From assembly GCA_963703655.1 (NCBI GenBank), contig CAVPFA010000003.1, positions 992,001 through 1,056,000 of the forward strand: DNA of 64,000 nucleotides, in the 5' to 3' direction. Position numbers and translations under genes: made by a program. This document shows, piece after piece, positions 18,072 to 26,827 of this stretch (positions are counted from its first letter, which is position 1; each line of letters starts with the position of its first letter). A model generated the notes under the pieces. It worked only from the letters and a program-made list of their open reading frames with translations, was not told the DNA's origin and searched no databases. The DNA is from CAVPFA01 sp963703655. GTDB lineage: Bacteria; Actinomycetota; Acidimicrobiia; Acidimicrobiales; Bog-793.

Positions 18072-19442
18072 TTACATGGGCGCAGCTTCGACGTTCTTCT
18101 TGCCGACCAACCCGACAAGGTACTTGTTGTAAGTCGCTACCCCTTGTCCCGGAGTCGCCTGCCCGGTCATCACCTGCCCGGTCACCAGCTGTATCTCGTC
18201 GGAGAGTTTGGGGTAGGCGGTGTAGGCCGGACGGAAGTGGGTAAAGGGCACAAAGCTGGACATCGTGGCGATGGCCTTGTTTGAAGCCGTGTAGGACGGG
18301 GACTTGGCCACGTCGTTACGGACGGCGATCTGGCCACCGTTGATGTCGAAGTACAGGGAGTTTGCCTTGTTGAGGGCGAGGGCGATCAGGTTGAACGCCA
18401 TGCGCTTGTTGGGGGCGTGGGAGCCGACAGACAGCAACCAGCCGCCGGACATGCTCACCTTCCCTCCGGCCTGCCCATTCTCGGTGGGCATGGCGGTTTC
18501 ACTGACTACTTTGCTCCACTGCGGCCACGGATAGGCTCCCTTGGGTCCCCAGTAGGCGCCGGACATCCAGCTCCCGTCGAGGTCGATGGCGATCTTGTTC
18601 TGGGGAAACAGCTGCCCTGCGATCGTCGTGCCAATAGTGGGGCTCAACGCCTCTTGCGGGGTCGGGCCGAGGTTCTTCCCGTAGAGCGTCTTGTAGAAGT
18701 TGAGCGTGGCCTGCCAGCCAGCTCCGGCCTTTTCCCACTTATTCGTCTTGGCGTCGTAGAGGGGGTTGTTCGTCCCGTACAGCAACATTTCGAACCCCTG
18801 CATGCTGGTGGCTTCGCCAGCACCGACGCCGGCGTAGACATTGAGCGGGATCACGCCCGGGTCGGCTTTCTTGACCGCCTCAGCTGCTGACAGGACCTGA
18901 GCCCAGGTCTTGGGATGCCAGGGGAGTGCGATCCCTGCCTTGGTGAGGAGCGACTTGTTGTACCAGAGCCCACGGGTGTCGGTTCCCATTGATACGCCGT
19001 AGATGTGGCCATTGGTGCCTCTGGCTGCCGCTTGAGCGGCCGCGGAGAACTGTTTCCAACCTGACCACTTGGATACGTAGGAGTCGATCGGTGCCAGGTA
19101 GCCGGCCGCCACGTCGCTGTTGACCAGGAAAGTGTCCTCGTAAAGGACGTCGGGCGCGGTTGATGCGGAGGAGCTCTGAAGGTCAAGCTTGGTGTAGTAG
19201 GCGTTCTCCGTAGCGTTGATCTCGTCGAGCTTGAGCGTCCAGCCCGGGTACTCCTTGGCGAACTCGGCCCCGACGATCTTCAAATAGGCCCCCATGATGG
19301 GGTTCCCCCCATTCGGCCCCTCATAGGCGATGCTTATTGAACCCCCTGAGGAGGCCGCTACCGGTCAGCCCAACCCGGTCAGTACCGCCCCGGCGGCCAG
19401 CAGCACCATTGCCAGTCTTGAGACGACGATTCTCGGACGCAT
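18072..19442 (-). CDS. Extracellular sugar-binding protein of the ABC importer, with an in-frame TGA in the signal peptide
   Basis: CUT1-type solute-binding protein. From ATG 19442 (ribosome site AAAGGGGGG) the frame reads MRPRIVVSRLAMVLLAAG AVLTGLG, then TGA at 19367-19365, then PVAASSGGSISIAYEG and on without a break to the end (about 456 codons). The mature part has binding-protein features: DVLYEDTFLVNSDVAAGYL, YGVSMGTDTRGLWYN, AWQATLNFYKTLYG-like helices, and GGWLLSVGSHAPN. The stop codon falls where a lipoprotein's acylated Cys is expected; TGC or TGT would repair it. An ATG at 19295 would give a signal-less protein. A true nonsense mutation, a base-call error or readthrough are all possible. 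Confidence 0.8.
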
Positions 19443-19483
19443 AAGCGTTCCCCCCTTTGTGGACCTCGATTGTCCCAAATCGA

Positions 19484-19495
19484 GATAACGTTATC
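19484..19495. promoter_or_regulatory. LacI-family operator O3 (importer unit, leader side)
   Basis: Perfect palindrome GATAACGTTATC, identical to O1 and O2. Its centre is 48 bases from that of O2, and it lies within the transcribed leader of the binding-protein gene. A right half-site (CGTTATC at 19511-19517) sits between the two. Paired sites would favour cooperative or looped repression. Confidence 0.78.
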
Positions 19496-19531
19496 GCACG
19501 GTGAAGAAAGCGTTATCGGCCCTCCCGAAGA

Positions 19532-19543
19532 GATAACGTTATC
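19532..19543. promoter_or_regulatory. LacI-family operator O2 (importer unit, promoter-proximal)
   Basis: Perfect palindrome GATAACGTTATC immediately downstream of the promoter at 19556-19584, in the same relation as O1 to its promoter. The context AGAGATAACGTTATCCCGC resembles that of O1. Confidence 0.82.
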
Positions 19544-19555
19544 CCGCCTGTCCGA

Positions 19556-19584
19556 ACTGTACATTCTCACCACACGAGTGTCAA
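19556..19584 (-). promoter_or_regulatory. Sigma-70-type promoter of the sugar importer
   Basis: Minus strand: -35 TTGACA (19584-19579), 17-base spacer, -10 TACAGT (19561-19556). Both hexamers and the spacer length equal those of the mannosidase promoter, which argues that the two units are regulated together. Confidence 0.78.
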
Positions 19585-19741
19585 GGGAGCGGCCGGTGCA
19601 GGTAAACGTTGGAGCCGCGGCATAGCGCCGCCGGGGGTCGGTCCTGCAACGGGGTTCGCCCCGCATCGTGGAAATCTCGGCCACGAGGCCAGCCGTGCGG
19701 AAGGTACCCGATGAGACCAAGCGAGATCATGCTCGGTCCCC

Positions 19742-21214
19742 TTAGACACCCCAAAGTTCCAGCTCTGGTGCCAGCGGATTGCGCTCGACGTGAGGATTGA
19801 GCTCAAAGACCATGGTAGGGCGCTCGTCGGACTGGTACTCGGCCCAACCCGGGGACATGTCCTTTGCCAAGGAGACGAAGGATGCGTGCATTGAATCAGC
19901 CAAGACCTGAGGTGGGTCGACGCCGGCCACCTCCTCCATACCCTCTACTCCCAAGAGGTCGAACGCGAAGGGGAGGTCCACAGCGTGGACCGACAGTCCA
20001 GCAAGGTCCCCGTCCGAGGGCGCCCACCGGAACTCGTAGGCGAAACCGGTGCCTCCGGCCTTGTTCCACGACTCGAGCAAACGGTGCGCTGGTACTCGGA
20101 AACCACGGTCCGTCTTCACCTGGCCGGCGGTCTCGGTGGCGCTCTCGGAGTGGTGTTGAGCGAGGTACCGGTCTACCAAGTCGAGCCGTGCCCCGCTACG
20201 CAGCATTGCGTCTCGCAGCATTTCTGTCGTCACCACCCAGTTCTTCTCCCGCATGGACATCTTGAACTCGTTGGCAGTCGTCCCCACCATCAACACGATT
20301 CGCTTGTTGGCCAGCGAGGAGGCGGCCTGCATGATGGTCTCGTTCATGATCTCGCCATCGACAACCGGGGCAAAGGGCAGGTAGGCCCCTTCAATGGCCC
20401 GATCGAGGGCCGTCGCCTTGTCTTTGTTGCGGGACTGAGCGGCCAGCACCTCCCCCTGTGCCGTCAGCAGAGCGTCCTCTGCCAGTTGTTCAAAGTCTTG
20501 GCTGGTGACCTTGACGTCGGCTATCGCCGCCATCCAACTGGCGATCTCTTCTGCCTTTGTCGCACTCATTTCCAACCCGGCCGAACCGCTCATGCAGATC
20601 GCACCACGGAACAAGCCTCGAGCACGCGGGACAGCGAGCAGCGCTGCACATGCCCCGCCACCTGATGACTGGCCTGCAATCGTCACCTTCGACGCGTCGC
20701 CGCCGAAGGCGCTGATGTTTTCGTGCACCCACTCCAGGGCGGCCACCCAGTCGAGCACGGCCCGATTTGGCGGGGCGTCTGGCAGCAAGAGGAAACCTTC
20801 GGCGCCAAGTCGGTAGTTGATGCTGACGAATACAACGCCGTCCCGGGCGAACTTTGTCCCGACGTACCAGGGAGACGCACTGCAGCCCGCGTTGAAACCG
20901 CCTCCGTGTATCCAGAACAACACCGGAAGGCCGGCTGGCCCGAGCACCGGTGTGAACACGTTGAGGTTGAGACAGTTGTCGCCCGCCAACAGTGGCTCGC
21001 GGGCCAGCCTGACACCATGCTCGAGCTGAAGAGCGGTCGCTCCGTAGTCGTAAGCGTCACGCACGCCGGCCCAGGGCCGAGCCGGCTCTGGAGCGGCGAA
21101 CCTACCCGTCTCGGACGGGGACCGAGCGTAGGGGATGCCGAGGAAACGGTAGCCGTGCTGGGCCGGTGAACCCCGGAGCCGTCCCTGTTGGGTACTCACG
21201 ACGACGTTGTCCAC
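19742..21214 (-). CDS. Type-B carboxylesterase
   Basis: Ser-hydrolase of 490 aa, alpha/beta-hydrolase fold, carboxylesterase type B family (ester or lipid hydrolysis). It has the N-terminal RFLGIPYARSP, the Cys-region signature DNCLNLNVFTP, the oxyanion-hole HGGGF and the nucleophile elbow GQSSGG (Ser near residue 180). No signal peptide is visible. GTG 21214 is the start, with AAAGGTG six bases upstream. It lies upstream of the importer on the same strand, about 160 bases from that promoter, so it probably has its own promoter and may deacylate imported substituted sugars. Confidence 0.88.
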   Translation of the reverse strand: MDNVVVSTQQGRLRGSPAQHGYRFLGIPYARSPSETGRFAAPEPARPWAGVRDAYDYGATALQLEHGVRLAREPLLAGDNCLNLNVFTPVLGPAGLPVLFWIHGGGFNAGCSASPWYVGTKFARDGVVFVSINYRLGAEGFLLLPDAPPNRAVLDWVAALEWVHENISAFGGDASKVTIAGQSSGGGACAALLAVPRARGLFRGAICMSGSAGLEMSATKAEEIASWMAAIADVKVTSQDFEQLAEDALLTAQGEVLAAQSRNKDKATALDRAIEGAYLPFAPVVDGEIMNETIMQAASSLANKRIVLMVGTTANEFKMSMREKNWVVTTEMLRDAMLRSGARLDLVDRYLAQHHSESATETAGQVKTDRGFRVPAHRLLESWNKAGGTGFAYEFRWAPSDGDLAGLSVHAVDLPFAFDLLGVEGMEEVAGVDPPQVLADSMHASFVSLAKDMSPGWAEYQSDERPTMVFELNPHVERNPLAPELELWGV

Positions 21215-21285
21215 TAGTCCACACCTTTCATCGGCTCGGCGGGCAGAGGTCGATGATAGCCCCGACCCTTGGCACTCGGGCAGTC

Positions 21286-21363
21286 CAGAGGAGCTAGGTG
21301 AGCAGCCGCTTCGCGATCACGACCCGCTGGATCTGGTTCGTCCCCTCGTAGATCTGGGTGATC
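21286..21363 (-). repeat. Copy B of the acyl-CoA dehydrogenase 3'-end repeat (putative attachment site)
   Basis: These 78 bases match 31691-31768 with four mismatches by eye, covering the last codons of the acyl-CoA dehydrogenase (AKRLLT then TAG) and 13 bases beyond the stop. The rest of a dehydrogenase gene is absent; unrelated sequence begins after 21363. It separates the sugar island from the intron/redox island. Confidence 0.88.
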
Positions 21364-21473
21364 ATTTTTGGCTTTCAAGGTGGTCCGCACACGTGCGCTG
21401 ATCAGGAACCGTGTACGAGCGAGTCCAGCCGGATTCACCTCTTTACGCACAGGTGTAGGGATGAAAGTAGGGA
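21364..21473. other. Short unexplained stretch between repeat B and the group II intron
   Basis: About 110 bases. The minus strand could encode ...VNPAGLARTRFLISARVRTT LKAKNDH as an open frame, perhaps the end of a lost gene into which the intron inserted. I do not recognise it. Confidence 0.4.
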
Positions 21474-22108
21474 GTGCGACACGAGGGCGCACGCAGTGAG
21501 CGGTTACGCAGATCGGAGGGCTGGCTCATGTCGGTGACGTAATCCGGGCAAGTGCCTGTTTGCCCGTCCCCCACCTCGACATGCGCCGCTGGCAACGGCG
21601 GGGTGTGAAGCTCGGGGAGAAAGCTCAAGGACGCCCGTTCCACCCGGGGGTCACAAGCGAGGGGGAAGACCGGGTGGGTGAATTGCTTGAACCCTCGTTG
21701 ATGCCTCGTCATTCGCAGCCTCGGTGGTGGGAAGTTGCACCGGGGTAAAGGGACTTGCCGTTGCAATGCGGCAGGCGGCGGCCGGGGATCCCTAACCGGC
21801 CGTTTGGGCACCGCCGTCCCCGGGGTAAAGAGGGCACCCTCCCCGGTCGCATCTCATGCGTGTGCAACGTGGAAACCCCGTCGAGGTCCGCCCGCCCAGA
21901 TGGGCGGCCGGTAAGCCGACCGCAAGGCAGGCCCAACTCCTCGGCGGGAGAGGATGACCCAACAAGCGAATGCCCGGCTGCCGAAAGGCAACAGGAAGAC
22001 GGGGCAACAGGGCTGGCCCTCCGCTAGCCGCCTCGGGTAACTGGCCGGATACGGGCTCGTTCCCGAACCTGAAAAGGTGCTGACGTGGGTCAGGTGAGCC
22101 TGTGAGAA

Positions 22109-23899
22109 ATGACGGTGACCATGGACACCCGAACCGAAGGACAAGTTGGGCGCCCCCGAAAGGTGGCGAACGGACCGGAGGGCGAAAGACTCGACTGGCT
22201 GTCGATCGACTGGCAGCGAGCCGAGGACGACGTAAGGCGTCTACGACAGCGTATTTTCACGGCATCGCAGGCAGGGGATCTCAAAAAGGTCCGCAGTCTG
22301 CAGAAGTTGATGCTCAGATCGTTCGCCAACACGCTCGTGAGCGTGCGGCGGGTGACAGAGCTCAATGCTGGCCGCACGACGGCCGGGATCGACGGCAACG
22401 TCGTGGTGACTGCCCCGGGGAAGGCCGCTCTGGCCGACTGGGCGCAGCACCACGCCCATAGCTGGGATCCCAAGGCCGTCAGGCGGGTGCACATACCGAA
22501 GAGCAACGGGAAGCAGCGCCCAATCGGGATTCCCGTGATCGCGGACCGGGTGTTGCAGGCCCGGGTCGTGAACGCACTGGAACCCGAATGGGAAGCGCGG
22601 TTCGAGCCGAGGTCGTATGGCTTTCGCCCCGGCCGCGGCTGTCACGACGCGATCGAGTTCATCTTCCGGGTGGCAAGGGGCGCGAACCCCAGCCGCCAAT
22701 GGGTGCTCGACGCCGATCTGGCTGCCGCGTTCGACCACATAGAGCACTCGCAACTGCTTGGAGCACTCGGCGACTTTCCCGCACGGGGTCTGGTCGAACG
22801 ATGGCTCGAGGCCGGTGTGCTCGAAGATGGTCGCTTCGCACCGACCGAGGAGGGAACCCCCCAAGGAGGGGTGGCCTCCCCGTTGTTGTTGAACATTGCC
22901 CTCCACGGCATGGAGGAGGCCGCCGGGGTCCGCTACCGCACAACCGGGAAAGCAGCCGGTTGTACGGTGCTGGGCAGCCCCGTCGTGGTGCGATACGCAG
23001 ATGACCTCGTAGCGCTGTGCGTCAGCTGTGAACAGGCCGAACAGGTCAAACAGCGGCTGGCGGCCTGGCTGGCGCCCAAGGGGCTCGCCTTCAACGAGGA
23101 CAAGACACGGATTGTCCACCTCGATGATGGCTTCGACTTCTTGGGGTTCAACGTCCGCCGCTACCGGGGCAAGCTACTCATCAAGCCATCCAAGGCGGCC
23201 TTAGGACGGGTCCGCAAAAGGCTCGCTGCTGAGACCAAGGCCCTGCGAGGAGCCAACGCCTCAGCGGTGATCCGGCGACTGAACCCGATCATCCGAGGAT
23301 GGTCGGCCTACTACCGCACGGTGGTATCCAGCCAAGAGTTCTCCAAGTTGGACGCCCACGTGTGGAGGCTCACCTACAAGTGGGCCAAGTTCAGCCACCC
23401 GAACAAACCGAAGCACTGGGTGGTCTCCCGCTACTTCGGCAAGTTCAACCGGTCCAGCAACAACCGGTGGGTTTTCGGCGATCGAGACAGCGGCGCCTAC
23501 CTCCGCAAGTTCGGCTGGACCACCATCGTCCGACACCACATGGTGCCAGGAACGGCGTCACCCGACGACCCGGCCCTGGTCGCCTACTGGGCTGATCGGC
23601 GGCGCCGCAAGACACCCCCGTTGGACGGCCTCAGCCTGCGTCTGCTGAAGGCGCAGCATGGTCGCTGTCCGCTCTGCGACGGTCTCCTGCTCCACGCCGA
23701 TCGTGAACCACAGCACCCCCGTGAATGGGAGGAGTGGCTCACAGCGGCCCGCAAGGCGCTGCGCAAACAAGCGCTCGTCACCGAACGGGACGGCAGCACG
23801 TTGGACGAAATCGTCCCCTCCCGCCTAGTGCACGCCCGCTGTCGGAAACGACGCACCGTCGTATCTGACACAAGCCCAGTACTTCTGCCTGCCTCGTAA
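22109..23899 (+). CDS. ltrA: Group II intron-encoded reverse transcriptase/maturase
   Basis: LtrA-type protein of 596 aa that assists intron splicing and retrohoming. Domains in order: RT0-RT7 (about residues 60-340) with RPIGIPVIADRVLQ, the finger/palm segment YGFRPGRGCHDA, EGTPQGGVASPLLLN and the catalytic YADD (about residue 297). The maturase domain X follows with FLGFNVRR and IRGWSAYYRTV (about 390). A C-terminal HNH-like endonuclease region has CPLC and LVHARCRK. In active HNH domains the last motif reads LVH..CH, so one zinc/catalytic His is replaced by Arg here. The RT core looks intact. Confidence 0.94.
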   Translation: MTVTMDTRTEGQVGRPRKVANGPEGERLDWLSIDWQRAEDDVRRLRQRIFTASQAGDLKKVRSLQKLMLRSFANTLVSVRRVTELNAGRTTAGIDGNVVVTAPGKAALADWAQHHAHSWDPKAVRRVHIPKSNGKQRPIGIPVIADRVLQARVVNALEPEWEARFEPRSYGFRPGRGCHDAIEFIFRVARGANPSRQWVLDADLAAAFDHIEHSQLLGALGDFPARGLVERWLEAGVLEDGRFAPTEEGTPQGGVASPLLLNIALHGMEEAAGVRYRTTGKAAGCTVLGSPVVVRYADDLVALCVSCEQAEQVKQRLAAWLAPKGLAFNEDKTRIVHLDDGFDFLGFNVRRYRGKLLIKPSKAALGRVRKRLAAETKALRGANASAVIRRLNPIIRGWSAYYRTVVSSQEFSKLDAHVWRLTYKWAKFSHPNKPKHWVVSRYFGKFNRSSNNRWVFGDRDSGAYLRKFGWTTIVRHHMVPGTASPDDPALVAYWADRRRRKTPPLDGLSLRLLKAQHGRCPLCDGLLLHADREPQHPREWEEWLTAARKALRKQALVTERDGSTLDEIVPSRLVHARCRKRRTVVSDTSPVLLPAS

Positions 23900-23915
23900 C
23901 CCATGAGGCTTGCTT

Positions 23916-23990
23916 GAGCCCGGTGCGGTGAAAGCCGCACGCCGGGTTCTGAGGGGGCCCCGGCGCAGCAATGCGCCGGGGCTACCCGAC
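23916..23990 (+). ncRNA. Group II intron domains V and VI
   Basis: Domain V is 34 bases with the catalytic triad near its foot and a GAAA-type loop (GCGGTGAAAGCCGC core). Domain VI pairs CCCCGGCGCA with TGCGCCGGGG across a GCAA loop and carries a bulged A in CTACCC as branch point. Together they are the catalytic and branching parts of the intron. Confidence 0.9.
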
Positions 23991-24130
23991 CGCGCACTCG
24001 TAGATCGCTTCGTAGATCCGCCCGGGCGGGCGGCGCCAGCCGATGCGTGGCTGAAACCGGCGAAGTATTTCTTGAGCATCTGGCGCTTCTCGTCGACGGC
24101 GAAAATGCCGCTGTCTCGGGGAGGGTTCAT
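23991..24130 (-). pseudogene. 5' fragment of an unknown gene interrupted by the group II intron
   Basis: From ATG 24130 with a good ribosome site (AGGAGAC) the minus strand encodes MNPPRDSGIFAVDEKRQMLK KYFAGFSHASAGAA, after which the frame may shift to GRIYEAIYECA and then meets the intron end. I do not recognise the family. The gene is cut by the antisense intron, and no clear remainder is visible beyond 21473. Confidence 0.5.
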
Positions 24131-24426
24131 AACTGTCTCCTGAGGCGCTTCTGTGTTACACACAATCTTCTCGTGCGGTTGTCGCCCGTGGCGGGGTCGT
24201 AACACAGCGAGACCTGCTGTCTGCTGCGGAATAACAGAGAGTCCGTGTCCGCGACGGCGATCTAGCTCATATCAGTGCGGATGTGGAGGACAAATGAAGG
24301 CGAGTTAATAATCTCGGAGACGACCGAAGTAGATCAGTCAATCCGGAGAGCCCGACCGGCCTGTCTGCATGCTCGGAGATGGAGTGCTGCAGCTTGCTCG
24401 GCTGACCCGCTTGCCACCTGTCGAAG
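24131..24426. other. Intergenic region without a supported gene
   Basis: Roughly 300 bases between the interrupted gene and the DUF1684 gene. No family-like frame, RNA gene or clear repeat seen; it should hold the promoter for the minus-strand fragment starting at 24130. Confidence 0.4.
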
Positions 24427-25089
24427 TCAGGCGGTGGCAGCCCAATTGGCTTCGCGCGCCCGGGTGGCTTCGCCGGCGAACTCCGTCACCTGTGGCAGGT
24501 GTTCGCCGACGGCGACCGGCTCGAGCAACCTGTTCCCGATAGGCGCCAGCGGGCAGGCCCAGAGAGGATCGTAAGCGCACGACGGGTTGTAGGCGAAGTT
24601 GAGGTCGAGAATCAGCCGTCCGCGGCCAGTCGCGAGGTCCAAGTCGCCGCCCAAGTCGGCACCCTTCACCGTGTCAATCACATACCGGCCGCCGCCGTAC
24701 GACGAGGGGCTCGGATCGCTGAACGGCACGAACACGCCTCCGCCGTAGCCAGCAACCCACCAAACGTCGAGTTGGCCGAACCGGTCGAGCCGCACGCGCC
24801 CGAATCGGTGGAGCCACACCGTCCCATCGGTGCCGGTGACAACCTCGAGCGAGCGCGGCGGAAGGTCCGTCTCGACGGGGACCTCGAAGCGAAATGCAGC
24901 GTCGTAGCTCCCGTAGGTAAGTCCGGCGAAGGTCGCGTGTTGGGGAATGGGGCTCGCAGGATGCGAGGCGAATAGCTGGTCACGACGAGCACACCACAGA
25001 GAGTGGGCTTCGCGTGGAGAGTCGCTCGATCGCACGCCGCCGTACAGCTCGGCCACCTTGCGGCGCCAGTCGAGAAGGTTCATAGACAT
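24427..25089 (-). CDS. DUF1684 domain protein
   Basis: A 220-aa member of the DUF1684 family, whose function is not known. The family hallmark is clear in the C-terminal half: GRYVID near residue 135, LILDLNFAYNPSCAYDPLW (about 165-183) and CPLAPIGNRLLEPV. The N-terminal part has RKVAELYGGV and SHPASPIPQH. No signal peptide. Start ATG 25089; a ribosome-like AAAAAGGTGAT lies just upstream. It is followed on the same strand side by no close partner, and the MOSC gene upstream is 150 bases away. Confidence 0.85.
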   Translation of the reverse strand: MSMNLLDWRRKVAELYGGVRSSDSPREAHSLWCARRDQLFASHPASPIPQHATFAGLTYGSYDAAFRFEVPVETDLPPRSLEVVTGTDGTVWLHRFGRVRLDRFGQLDVWWVAGYGGGVFVPFSDPSPSSYGGGRYVIDTVKGADLGGDLDLATGRGRLILDLNFAYNPSCAYDPLWACPLAPIGNRLLEPVAVGEHLPQVTEFAGEATRAREANWAATA

Positions 25090-25242
25090 CGATCATCACC
25101 TTTTTGCAAGTTTTTCGTTTGCCGACACGGTCTGCGGCCGCACCGTCGGTCGGCACGGTGCAGTTGCTGGGCCCGGCCCGAACAGTTGCGTGGGCCCGGC
25201 CGCAAACGGGAGCCTCCTCGCAAGCTCCTGCGGCCGGCGAGC

Positions 25243-25824
25243 TCAGAGCACGACGGTCACCACCCGATGCTCGGAGGGAGCGATCACCCTGATGGTGTCG
25301 CCGAGGCGGATCGTTCCGGATTTGAGGACGGTCATGCAAATGCCGCCTCGGCGTGCCGCGAGGGCGCGGGTCATGCCCGGCTCGGTGATCGACTCGATAT
25401 ACCGACAGGGAGGTCGCGGTCTGTCATAGGCGAGCACCGCCTCACCGATCGAGACCCTCACCCCGATCAGACTTCGAAGCGGCAGTCCCCTCGTCACGAT
25501 GTTGCGGCGGTGCTGACCGGACCCGACGTCAATGCCGTACATTTCGACGATCTCGTCGAGAGCCTCGCGCTCGATGAGTGTGACCTGGCAATAGTCGAGG
25601 CCGCTCCAATAACCCGTTCTCGCGCAGTAGCGATCGCCAGCGAGCCCGCAACCGGCGATGGCCGAGGCCGCATCTGCGGCCACCATCGGAGCACCGGCGC
25701 GGGTGGTGACAAAGATCGCGTCGACAGAGCCCGGTCCCTCGAAGGCTGACCTACGAGACTCCTCGCCCGCCTCCGCGGACTTCCTCGGAGGCCGTGCGAC
25801 GACTCGGCTCGTATTCTCCGCCAC
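25243..25824 (-). CDS. MOSC domain-containing protein
   Basis: A 193-aa stand-alone MOSC (molybdenum cofactor sulfurase C-terminal-like) protein. Visible family features: GLAGDRYCARTGYWSG, the VTLIEREALDEI helix, RRNIVTRGLPLRSLIG with the conserved Arg-Arg-Asn, the strictly conserved Cys in RPRPPCRYIE, and ARRGGICMTVLKSGTIRLGD. MOSC proteins bind molybdenum cofactor or its sulfurated form and are often in amide-oxime or thiol-detoxifying systems. The 30 N-terminal residues are low complexity and the true start may be a later codon. No molybdoenzyme gene is adjacent. Confidence 0.88.
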   Translation of the reverse strand: MAENTSRVVARPPRKSAEAGEESRRSAFEGPGSVDAIFVTTRAGAPMVAADAASAIAGCGLAGDRYCARTGYWSGLDYCQVTLIEREALDEIVEMYGIDVGSGQHRRNIVTRGLPLRSLIGVRVSIGEAVLAYDRPRPPCRYIESITEPGMTRALAARRGGICMTVLKSGTIRLGDTIRVIAPSEHRVVTVVL

Positions 25825-25841
25825 AGAGCGCTCCTACTGCC

Positions 25842-26138
25842 CTATTTGACTGCGAGAACGTCGAGCATGCGGATGTCGGGGTCTCTGGCCAGCAAGTCCG
25901 CGCCGACGCTGGCGAGCGCCTGCGGAATCTCACCGTCGAGGTGTGCTTGGCGAGCGTTCGTCGTCTCGAAGGTGTCGAAGATGCCGTAGCTGGTGTCGTT
26001 GATCTTGAACGCGTACCAGGTCACGGTGCCTGGTTCTGCTGCGGCGACGGCACGACCCTTCTCGAGGAAGGCGCCGAGCTCGCCGCCTTTTTCCGGCTTG
26101 GCCTCGAGCAGCGCGAGCAATGCAAATTTTACAGTCAT
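25842..26138 (-). CDS. Antibiotic-biosynthesis-monooxygenase (ABM)-like small protein
   Basis: A 98-aa dimeric ferredoxin-like-fold protein of the ABM/YgiN class. It begins MTVKFALLALLEAKPEKGG and contains AEPGTVTWYAF, YGIFDTFET and AHLDGEIPQAL, all common to the class. Members oxidise quinols or bind small aromatics, and many have no defined role. The ATG at 26138 overlaps the stop of the peroxiredoxin-like gene (ATGA) and has AAAGGA upstream, so the two are one transcription unit, consistent with oxidative or electrophile stress. Confidence 0.85.
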   Translation of the reverse strand: MTVKFALLALLEAKPEKGGELGAFLEKGRAVAAAEPGTVTWYAFKINDTSYGIFDTFETTNARQAHLDGEIPQALASVGADLLARDPDIRMLDVLAVK

Positions 26139-26827
26139 CGAAAGGTCCTTTCGTCGTGCGAAACTCGTAGGCCTTCGCTGTCGAGCGCGGCCAGGATATG
26201 GCCAGTTTCGGAGCGGGTTGTGTAGTCGGGGTGGACGTCTATCCATCGAAGGACGTGGTTGCCGTCCAGGATGAGGGTGGTCGGCATGGCGAGCACCGTA
26301 GCGCCGTCGGTATTGACAGCAGCGAGATCCAAGCCGAGAAGGAGCTGAGCGACTCGTGCCCCAGATGTCGGGGCCGTAAGGATCCCAAGGTGGCTGGCCA
26401 GGGTATTGCCGGGGTCGGAGAGCACTGTGAAGGCTAGGCCGTTCTTCTGCTGCATGCTCAACGATTCGTCCGCTGTCTGGGGGCTGATGGCGATGAGCCG
26501 AACACGTCTCTCTACGAGTGCCGGGAGCAGCGAGGTCTGGTAGTCGCTCAGGGCGATGTTGCAGTAGGGGCACCAGGCGCCACGGTAGAAGACCACAACC
26601 GCTGGCCGCCCAGCTGTAGCGGCGTAGAGCGATGTTGCTCCGCCCTGCGCATCCATCAGGCCGACGTCGCGCAGCATGGTTCCCAGCGGAGCGATGCCGT
26701 AAGGGATGCCCGTTGCTCCAAGCGCTGCCTGTTCGCGGGCGGAGGCGCGCATCAACTTGTTCAGCGATTGCGTGGTCCCGCTCGCATTCGTGACCTTGGC
26801 CTGCTTGGCGATCGTGGCAGTGCTCAC
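26135..26827 (-). CDS. Peroxiredoxin-like protein (AhpC/TSA family) with WCPYC site
   Basis: Thioredoxin-fold protein of 230 aa. The active site is FYRGAWCPYC (about residues 94-103), a CxxC pair within the AhpC/TSA domain, rather than the Pxxx(T/S)xxC of classic peroxiredoxins. The following segment VRLIAISPQTADESLSMQQK and the end of the domain (ILDGNHVLRWIDVHPDY) fit the family. The N-terminal 60 residues are helical. GTG 26827 is the start, with AGAGG eight bases upstream. It forms a coupled pair with the ABM-like gene. Confidence 0.87.
   Translation of the reverse strand: MSTATIAKQAKVTNASGTTQSLNKLMRASAREQAALGATGIPYGIAPLGTMLRDVGLMDAQGGATSLYAATAGRPAVVVFYRGAWCPYCNIALSDYQTSLLPALVERRVRLIAISPQTADESLSMQQKNGLAFTVLSDPGNTLASHLGILTAPTSGARVAQLLLGLDLAAVNTDGATVLAMPTTLILDGNHVLRWIDVHPDYTTRSETGHILAALDSEGLRVSHDERTFR

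Larger units (their letters stand above)
21474..23990 (+). mobile_element. Complete bacterial group II intron
   Basis: Self-splicing retroelement of about 2.5 kb. The 5' end has the consensus GTGCGAC at 21474. A structured GC-rich RNA of about 630 bases (domains I-IV) precedes the reverse transcriptase gene. A textbook 34-base domain V (23916-23949) and a domain VI hairpin with a bulged A (near 23984) follow. The 3' end is probably at AC 23989-23990. On the other side of the insertion is the start of a minus-strand gene (24130), so the intron lies antisense to it and cannot restore it by splicing. Exact 5' and 3' ends could be off by a few bases. Confidence 0.9.

Noticed and set aside
19365..19367. 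Genome-wide reassignment of TGA to Cys
   Set aside because: Many genes here end in TGA at the expected place, and no other internal TGA was found in intact genes, so at most a local event is involved.
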